Position numbers and translations under genes: made by a program. From assembly GCA_902797705.1 (NCBI GenBank), contig CADBTX010000173.1, positions 1 to 11,513 on the forward strand: a DNA stretch of 11,513 nt. The letters run 5' to 3'. Of the stretch, positions 6,067 to 11,513 are shown in pieces; the first letter of the stretch is position 1; each line of letters starts with the position of its first letter. Below the pieces are notes generated by a model. It was not told where the DNA came from. It was given only the letters and a program-made list of their open reading frames with translations, and made no database searches. The stretch comes from an uncultured Lachnospiraceae bacterium. GTDB taxonomy: Bacteria > Bacillota > Clostridia > Lachnospirales > Lachnospiraceae.

Positions 6067-7184
6067 AAAGAGCACTGGTCAAACTGCTTGGAAATGAAAA
6101 GGGACAGTTATTTCGAATATCCCTGTTTTCTCTGGTGATAAGCCTTATCGTCGGATCCTTCATCCTTATTCTCATAGGGAAGAATCCCCTTTCCGCCTAC
6201 GGCAATCTGCTTCAGGGCTCAGGGCTTCTCCCCAAGTTCTCATATGCGGGACGACAGAATATGTTTACAGACTTCATGAGTTTCCTGGATGCTCTGACGC
6301 CGATGATCTTTGCGTCTCTGGCAGTATCCGTGGCGCTGAAGTGCGGTCTCTTCAACATAGGTGTATCCGGGATGATGTTAGCGGCAGGCTTTGCCGCCAG
6401 CGTTACCGTCGGAATGTCGGGGCTTGCGGCGCCTGTAGCAAAGCCCCTTGTCATCATCATCGGGATCGTTGTCGGAGGGCTTGTAGGCGGCCTCATCGGC
6501 TGGCTTAAATACCGGTTTAATCTCAATGAAGTCGTGTCTGCCATAATGCTGAATTACACGCTTATGTATATCATCACGTTCTTCATCAACTCTTTCTTTG
6601 TCGACCCCGTTTCAAGGCAGAGCACCCCTATAAGCGATGCATCACGCCTTACTCTTGTGGGTGTACGGACAATGGGACTGAAGTTTGACATCCCCCTGGC
6701 CTTCCCCCTTGCGATAATCTCTGCCATTTTGATCAAATTCATGATGGACAGGACCATCACAGGCTTTGAGATCAAGGCAGTGGGCTTAAGCCGAAAGGCG
6801 GCGGAATATGCCGGAATCAGTATACGTGATAATATCATCAAAACCATGGTGATCTCCGGCGCACTTGCCGGAATGGCAGGAGTCACGTTCTTTTGCGGAT
6901 ATGCCGGATCGATCCAGCCGGGAGTGGTTCCGGGCATGGGTTTCAATGCAATAGCGGTCTCTCTTCTCGGAAACAGTGACCCCATAGGATGCATCTTTTC
7001 ATCATTCCTTATCACTATCCTCTCAAAAGGGGCCATATACCTGAGCAGTCAGCAGGGCGTCGATATCGAGATCGCGGACCTTATCACCGCTGTGATACTG
7101 ATCTTTGCTGCCTGCAGCGAATTCATAAGGATGTACGTTACGAGGGCGGCTGCTGAGATCAAGCAGGCAGAAGGAGAACACTGA
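6063..7184 (+). CDS. nupP: Nucleoside ABC importer permease, first subunit
   Basis: A 373-residue polytopic permease of the BPD_transp_2 (LIV-H/RbsC-like) family. After one N-terminal helix (about 18-40) there is a hydrophilic stretch of some 35 residues, then the multi-helix core. Family marks include GLFNIGVSGMM (95-105), FNLNEVVSAIMLNY, the ATPase-contact segment SRKAAEYAGIS, and GMGFNAIAVSLLGNSDP. Relatives usually have FNIGxEGQ, so the acidic residue is replaced by serine (Ser102) here. It pairs with the 320-residue permease as a heterodimeric channel; lengths match Bacillus NupP and NupQ. Its ATG overlaps the nupO stop by 4 bases and GGGGG (6051-6055) provides the ribosome binding site, so translation is coupled. 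Confidence 0.92.
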   Translation: MKRALVKLLGNEKGQLFRISLFSLVISLIVGSFILILIGKNPLSAYGNLLQGSGLLPKFSYAGRQNMFTDFMSFLDALTPMIFASLAVSVALKCGLFNIGVSGMMLAAGFAASVTVGMSGLAAPVAKPLVIIIGIVVGGLVGGLIGWLKYRFNLNEVVSAIMLNYTLMYIITFFINSFFVDPVSRQSTPISDASRLTLVGVRTMGLKFDIPLAFPLAIISAILIKFMMDRTITGFEIKAVGLSRKAAEYAGISIRDNIIKTMVISGALAGMAGVTFFCGYAGSIQPGVVPGMGFNAIAVSLLGNSDPIGCIFSSFLITILSKGAIYLSSQQGVDIEIADLITAVILIFAACSEFIRMYVTRAAAEIKQAEGEH

Positions 7185-7186
7185 CT

Positions 7187-8149
7187 ATGATAGAAACGAT
7201 CATAATAGATGGACTGTCGTTTGCGCTTCCCATGTTCATTATGTCCGTGGGCGGCATCTTCAGTGAGAAAAGCGGAATAACTAATCTGGCTCTGGAAGGT
7301 TTGCAGGGTTTTGGCGCTTTTTGCGGTTCTCTTGCGGCGACATTGCTTGTCTCCGGATCCCTGGGCGCTTTAAGGATCCCCTACTACCTTTCATTTCTGA
7401 TAGCCTTTATCGGAGGCATGCTCTATGCTCTGCTGCATGTTCTTCTATGCGTAAAGTTCAAGGCAAATCAGATAATTAGCGGAGTGGTGATAAATATCCT
7501 TGCCATGGCTCTCACCACCTTTCTCACAAAAAGGATCAACGAAACTGTCTTTTTGGAGAAATCAAATAAGTTCATCCTGGAAACCAGCATGCGGTTCACG
7601 GTTCCGGTCTTATCAAAAATCCCGGTACTTGGAGCAGTATTTACCAACGTTTATCCCTTTGAGGTGATCATCATCGTGATAGCAGCTATCACCTGGTATG
7701 TCATGTACAAAACGCCATACGGGATGCACCTAAGAGCCTGCGGTGATAATCCGCATTCCGCTGATGCGGCGGGCATAGATGTTGATCGTGTGCGTTCTAT
7801 AGCAGTCATCCTTTCAGGCGGATTGTCTGCCATCGGAGGCATGAGTTATGCATACTCGATCTCTGCCAGCTTCTCGCCGGATATATACCTGGGTTTTGGC
7901 TATCTCGCTATCGCGGCACTCATCTTCGGCAACTGGTCCATTCTGCCTACGCTTGGAGCCTGTCTCCTCTTCGGCTTTGCAAGGAGCGCAGGTCAGGCGC
8001 TGATCCAGAAACTGGGCATGCCTTCCACCTTCAACGACCTGGTGCGCATTCTTCCGTATGTTCTGACCCTGTTATTGCTGATATTCTTCAGCAAGAACAA
8101 CAGAAGCCCCCGCGCCCTCGGTGAGATTTACGATAAGGGAAAGAGATGA
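7187..8149 (+). CDS. nupQ: Nucleoside ABC importer permease, second subunit
   Basis: A 320-residue polytopic permease of the BPD_transp_2 family, the partner of the preceding permease. Family marks are FSEKSGITNLALEGLQG near the N-terminus, the cytoplasmic coupling segment GDNPHSADAAGIDVDRVR, SGGLSAIGGMSYAYS, and GFGYLAIAALIFGNWSI towards the end. Here the ALEG glutamate is kept, unlike in the other subunit. It starts 2 bases after the nupP stop, with AAGGAG (7171-7176) 10 bases before the ATG. It is the last gene of the operon; no cytidine deaminase or nucleoside phosphorylase follows, unlike in some Firmicutes. The stop codon lies 21 bases from the stop of the convergent kinase gene, with no clear terminator between them. 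Confidence 0.92.
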   Translation: MIETIIIDGLSFALPMFIMSVGGIFSEKSGITNLALEGLQGFGAFCGSLAATLLVSGSLGALRIPYYLSFLIAFIGGMLYALLHVLLCVKFKANQIISGVVINILAMALTTFLTKRINETVFLEKSNKFILETSMRFTVPVLSKIPVLGAVFTNVYPFEVIIIVIAAITWYVMYKTPYGMHLRACGDNPHSADAAGIDVDRVRSIAVILSGGLSAIGGMSYAYSISASFSPDIYLGFGYLAIAALIFGNWSILPTLGACLLFGFARSAGQALIQKLGMPSTFNDLVRILPYVLTLLLLIFFSKNNRSPRALGEIYDKGKR

Positions 8150-8170
8150 CATATGCATTGAAATGATCTG

Positions 8171-10567
8171 CTATGTTCTGGCTTTTTCAACAAACTTTGC
8201 CGCGCTGTCCATATCCCTGACATATACTCCCTTATATTTACTGCCAAGCAACCCCTTAATGGCCCTGAGTTCGTCAGACGACCGGGAAACTGCGATCACA
8301 ACCGCTTTATCTTCAGCCCGTTCATTTTCTTCCGTCTCGCTGATCATACCGACGTCAGCCGTTTTTTCTATCAGAGACGGGTTCAGATATTTGATGAGCA
8401 TTTCTTCAAGCGCTTCGTACATAACGGGTTTGCTCAGGTAATCTGAGAACCCTTCCTTTATGTAATTCTCCCTTGCTCCGACGATCGCATCCGCAGTGAG
8501 TGCGATGACCGTCGTATCATCAGCAAGATGTTCCTTTTTTATAGCCTCGAGAGTCTTTAGCCCCGACATCCCCGGCATCATCTGATCCAGGAATATCAGA
8601 TCGAAGGAATTTTCCCTCAGGATCTCTATGCATTCATTACCCGATTCGGCAGTTGAGACACTCATCTTTGTATCTTCGAGAAGGGCCGTGAATACCTCAA
8701 GGTTCATATCATTATCGTCTACCACGAGTATTTTTGCCTTGGGTGCATAAAATGACGGTGTATACTCCCGCCCGGCAGCATGCGTTTTTGCCATATTATC
8801 GGCAAAGTCTCCCACGGGTGTCATGTCAACAACTTCCTGTTTCATATGGGCTGTAAAGGTCGAACCCTCGCCGTATTTACTGGTGACTCCTATCGTTCCG
8901 TCCATCATCTTCACAAGCCGCATCGTTATGTTCAGACCGAGACCGGCGCCTTCAATGTTTCGGTTCTTATCCTCCTCCAGTCTCTGGAAAGCTCCGAAGA
9001 GTTTCCCCAGGTCCTCATTTTTGATCCCGATACCGGTATCCGAAACTACGACCCACAGCATTTGTGTGGCATGATCAAATGAAACTTCAACGGATACGCT
9101 TCCTTCATGAGTATATTTGATCGCGTTGTTGATAAGATTCAGCATGACCTGACGGATCCTTATCTCATCACCGCGAAGTACGGAAGGAATATCCCTGGAA
9201 ACTTTGAGAATATATTCAAGCCCCTTATCCCGTGCCTTCTTCATTGTCATATTGACGACATCGTTTATTACCGATGAGAATCCGTATTCAACAGGGATAA
9301 GTTCCATCTTGCCGGATTCGATCTTGGAAAAATCAAGTATATCGTTTATTATCGACAGAAGTGTCTTGCCTGCGCTTTGTATATCAAGAGCGTACTTTCT
9401 GACCTTATCCGATACCTTTTCACGAAGTATCATCTCATTCATTCCGATGATCGCATTCATCGGTGTCCTTATTTCATGGGACATATTTGCCAGGAAGTCG
9501 CTCTTCGCCTTATTTGAGGCATTTGCGGCATCCTTTTCAAGTTCGAGCATCTTTCGCTCGTATGCAGTCTTCTGCTCCTCGAGCCTCATTTCCTCCATTT
9601 CTTTGTTATATTTCAGTTCATTACTGTGACCGACATAATAGATCACCGAGATCATCAGAAATATCAGGGAACATGTCACGATAATGACAACACGCTGACT
9701 CATTACTTCCGAATACAGATCGTGATCACTCACAACCATTACCGTATTCCAGTCATTTGCTACCCTGTTTACATAGACTGTGTTCCGATCCCCGTTCCAC
9801 GTATACGGAAAACTTCCGGAATCAGCCTCCTTAATGGCAGAAAGAAACTCATTACCGCCCTCCATATCACAGATATTTTTCCCTATTAGGCTTTCATCAC
9901 GATGAGCTATTATCATACCGTCATTGCTGACCACAAAACCGTACCCCTTTCCGTTAATGGTCAGTTCTTTAATCATTGACTGTATTCCCCTAAGCTGCAC
10001 ATCAAGTGCGATAACACTCTGTCTGTCCGGCAGCATTCTGCATGCGGAAACGATAAGGTTTCCTGTCTGCGCATCGATGTATGGCATGGTAAAAACAACT
10101 TTGCCTTCCGCGGCCTTTGCCTCAATAAACCAGTCCCTGGTTTTAGGATCATAATCCTCCGGCGGAATCCAGTTAAGACCGTCCAGATAATTGCTCATGA
10201 TATAGCCATATATTCCCGTATAATTCTCATCAAACTGTTCAGCTACATTATTCGTTTCATCAACGAGGAATCCGTGCATCCTTGCCGGAGTGGTACCGCT
10301 GATTATCATGTGGTGAACGCTGTCGCTGACTACATGCAAAATATTCTCGGCGGTGCCTAAATTATTGTTGATCATTGCAGAAACAGTCAGTATCCTGTCT
10401 TCCATGACGGCATTGGAATTTGATACCGCAACCTTATACATGAGCCTTGATGTGTACAGGACCATAACTGTCATAAATATAAAAAGGAAGATCATCGGTA
10501 TGATCATTCCTTTTCTTCTGTAACCCCGGGTCTTTATCCTGTTATTGGCAGCCTTTTCCATCTGCAA
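8171..10567 (-). CDS. Hybrid sensor histidine kinase with extracellular dCache domain
   Basis: A 798-residue membrane kinase. Order: basic N-terminus, membrane helix (about 21-40), extracellular dCache domain (about 45-285), second helix (293-312), coiled coil (315-355), HisKA domain with [11 protein letters not shown] and phospho-acceptor His364, ATPase domain with N-box around 477-481, DTGIGI (510-515) and GAGLGL (540-545), then a receiver with Asp617-Asp618, phospho-acceptor Asp661, Thr691 and Lys713. A tail of about 80 residues follows. The dCache part shows Tyr139, Arg144, Trp146, Phe147, Tyr163, Asp165 and Asp189, which fits the published amino-acid-binding motif of dCache_1 domains. 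The start is TTG at 10567; an ATG at 10561 is possible. It follows the Hpt gene by 19 bases, so phosphate probably flows His364 to Asp661 to the separate Hpt protein. Confidence 0.95.
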   Translation of the reverse strand: MQMEKAANNRIKTRGYRRKGMIIPMIFLFIFMTVMVLYTSRLMYKVAVSNSNAVMEDRILTVSAMINNNLGTAENILHVVSDSVHHMIISGTTPARMHGFLVDETNNVAEQFDENYTGIYGYIMSNYLDGLNWIPPEDYDPKTRDWFIEAKAAEGKVVFTMPYIDAQTGNLIVSACRMLPDRQSVIALDVQLRGIQSMIKELTINGKGYGFVVSNDGMIIAHRDESLIGKNICDMEGGNEFLSAIKEADSGSFPYTWNGDRNTVYVNRVANDWNTVMVVSDHDLYSEVMSQRVVIIVTCSLIFLMISVIYYVGHSNELKYNKEMEEMRLEEQKTAYERKMLELEKDAANASNKAKSDFLANMSHEIRTPMNAIIGMNEMILREKVSDKVRKYALDIQSAGKTLLSIINDILDFSKIESGKMELIPVEYGFSSVINDVVNMTMKKARDKGLEYILKVSRDIPSVLRGDEIRIRQVMLNLINNAIKYTHEGSVSVEVSFDHATQMLWVVVSDTGIGIKNEDLGKLFGAFQRLEEDKNRNIEGAGLGLNITMRLVKMMDGTIGVTSKYGEGSTFTAHMKQEVVDMTPVGDFADNMAKTHAAGREYTPSFYAPKAKILVVDDNDMNLEVFTALLEDTKMSVSTAESGNECIEILRENSFDLIFLDQMMPGMSGLKTLEAIKKEHLADDTTVIALTADAIVGARENYIKEGFSDYLSKPVMYEALEEMLIKYLNPSLIEKTADVGMISETEENERAEDKAVVIAVSRSSDELRAIKGLLGSKYKGVYVRDMDSAAKFVEKART

Positions 10568-10576
10568 TGCTCACAT

Positions 10577-10582
10577 TCCTTT
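10577..10582 (-). promoter_or_regulatory. Ribosome binding site favouring a TTG start for the hybrid kinase
   Basis: On the minus strand AAAGGA lies 9 bases before TTG (10567-10565) but 15 bases before the in-frame ATG (10561-10559). The spacing favours TTG, a weak initiator that would keep kinase output low. Confidence 0.5.
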
Positions 10583-10586
10583 CAAC

Positions 10587-11189
10587 TTATTCTATCGTCG
10601 GTACGATCTGTCTTATGATATCTGCGGCCTCATCATACATAAAATCTTCTATGCGCGACACCGCTTCCCTGAGTTTTGCAGCCTGCGTCGTCCTGAAGGG
10701 ATATCCGGACAGGATCTGTGCCTGCTTTTTAGCTTCCTCATCATCAAAACCATCAAGCGCCGCAAGAAGCTTCTCCGCGGTCTCTTTCGCAATCCCGGCC
10801 GTGATCTCGTCAGCAGGCCGGACATCGCCCATCCCGACGATCGGTGACAGTTTTTGGATAAGATCGTCATACTGTTTTAATGCAGCAGCATTCTCTTCTT
10901 CGATCAGTCCGGTCTCATTATTTCTCGCAGCCGTCTCAAGTTTCTCAAACAGTACTGAAAGATTCTCTGCTCCGATCATTCTGGCGTTGCTTTTCAACGC
11001 ATGTACGGTGATCATATAGTTCTCATAATCTCCGGACGCAAGATACCCGCTTATTCTTGCTCTGTTCTTCTCATAATTCCTATAAAATCTTGCAATAGCC
11101 GAGACATACTTATCCTCTCCGCCCGTATATGAAATCCCCGTTTTGGTATCAAGTCCGGCCTCGTCAAGCCATGTAAGATCAGTTCCCAT
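10587..11189 (-). CDS. Hpt (histidine phosphotransfer) protein with helical C-terminal extension
   Basis: A 200-residue soluble protein. The Hpt four-helix bundle covers about residues 22-115, with the phospho-acceptor His63 in VHALKSNARMIGA, the standard HxLKG/S-type motif. Residues about 120-200 form a second predicted helical region, rich in Ala, Glu and Lys, with no second Hpt-type histidine; I do not recognise it. The protein would relay phosphate between the kinase receiver (Asp661) and the small response regulator encoded just upstream. Its start lies 4 bases after the regulator's stop codon, with only a weak GGGG site (11197-11200), suggesting translational coupling. Stand-alone Hpt proteins beside dCache hybrid kinases are common in Lachnospiraceae. 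Function as a phosphotransfer protein is well supported; partner choice is inferred from context. Confidence 0.9.
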   Translation of the reverse strand: MGTDLTWLDEAGLDTKTGISYTGGEDKYVSAIARFYRNYEKNRARISGYLASGDYENYMITVHALKSNARMIGAENLSVLFEKLETAARNNETGLIEEENAAALKQYDDLIQKLSPIVGMGDVRPADEITAGIAKETAEKLLAALDGFDDEEAKKQAQILSGYPFRTTQAAKLREAVSRIEDFMYDEAADIIRQIVPTIE

Positions 11190-11193
11190 TTTT

Positions 11194-11513
11194 TTACCCC
11201 AGAATATCTATGATCTTTGCCACTACTTCAGATTTCCTGGCAGGCTTTACTATGTACCCCTGCGGTTTGAGCTCCGCAAGTGTCTTTACAACCTTGTCTT
11301 TTTCGGCCATGCCGGTAAGAAATATGACAGGGATATCTTCCCATTCTTCGGTATATTGGATGTTACGAAGGACCTCCGGACCGTCCATTGTCGGCATAAG
11401 ATAATCAAGCAGGATCAGATCCGGGGTATTCTTTTCAAGGTATCTGAACGCGTCAGCTCCCGACTTGACACATGTGACATTGTAGAATTCCTCTATCTGT
11501 TCTTTGATATGAA
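11194..11513 (-). CDS. Receiver-only response regulator, N-terminus cut by window edge
   Basis: About 106 codons are present; the frame is open to the right edge, so the first part of the receiver, including the Asp pair after strand 1, lies outside. Visible receiver marks are the phospho-acceptor Asp in LLDYLMPTMDG, the switch Thr in VIFLTGMAEKDK, and the Lys in GYIVKPARKS. The protein stops right after the last receiver helix (IIDILG), so on this end there is no DNA-binding or enzymatic output domain; an N-terminal output domain cannot be excluded. It is the first gene visible of a regulator-Hpt-kinase operon, with 4 bases to the Hpt start. A CheY-like role as intermediate or terminal phosphate acceptor is inferred. 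Confidence 0.9.
   Translation of the reverse strand, partial: HIKEQIEEFYNVTCVKSGADAFRYLEKNTPDLILLDYLMPTMDGPEVLRNIQYTEEWEDIPVIFLTGMAEKDKVVKTLAELKPQGYIVKPARKSEVVAKIIDILG

Noticed and set aside
8158..8190. TTGAAA ... TTTTCAA inverted repeat between the convergent operons as a terminator.
   Set aside because: The stem is short and A/T-only with a loop of over 20 bases, so it would not be stable.
9204..9629. Open frame of 141 codons on the plus strand inside the hybrid kinase gene.
   Set aside because: It is the antisense of the HisKA/coiled-coil region; Ser/Phe/Ile-rich composition is the usual shadow of a coding strand.

Overview
The window looks like chromosomal DNA from a Gram-positive anaerobe of the class Clostridia, most likely Lachnospiraceae (Butyrivibrio/Roseburia-like). 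This is inferred from strong AGGAGG-type ribosome binding sites, moderate GC, a BmpA-type nucleoside ABC operon, a dCache hybrid kinase with separate Hpt and receiver proteins, and a formate/nitrite-family channel. No RNA gene, insertion sequence, prophage gene or CRISPR array was seen, and no stretch over 300 bases lacks a gene.

Layout. Positions 1-1012 (+) hold the 3' part of a transglutaminase-like (papain-fold) protein. A formate/nitrite transporter family channel follows at 1085-1807 (+) and ends at a strong, probably bidirectional terminator. Convergent to it at 1864-2292 (-) is a small zinc-ribbon RNHCP-domain protein with a structured leader. At 2456-3191 (-) lies a two-gene overlapping operon: a miniature MotA/ExbB-like four-helix membrane protein, then a stand-alone LuxR-type DNA-binding protein. 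This pair is divergently arranged with the next operon.

Positions 3362-8149 (+) are a complete four-gene purine-nucleoside ABC importer matching Bacillus nupNOPQ: lipoprotein, double ATPase and two permeases. The genes are tightly packed, with a recognisable sigma-A-type promoter in front. Nucleosides would be captured by the lipoprotein and moved through the NupP/NupQ channel, powered by NupO.

Positions 8171-11513 (-) are a convergent phosphorelay operon. In transcription order it holds a receiver-only response regulator (truncated by the window edge), a separate Hpt protein, and a 798-residue hybrid histidine kinase. The kinase has an extracellular dCache domain whose residues fit the published amino-acid-binding motif. 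These three proteins supply sensor, kinase, receivers and phosphotransfer histidine, but no DNA-binding output domain is visible, so the final output is unknown.

The most unusual item is the mini-MotA/LuxR pair, a possible membrane-coupled one-component regulator. The remaining genes are recognisable families with some atypical details noted below.
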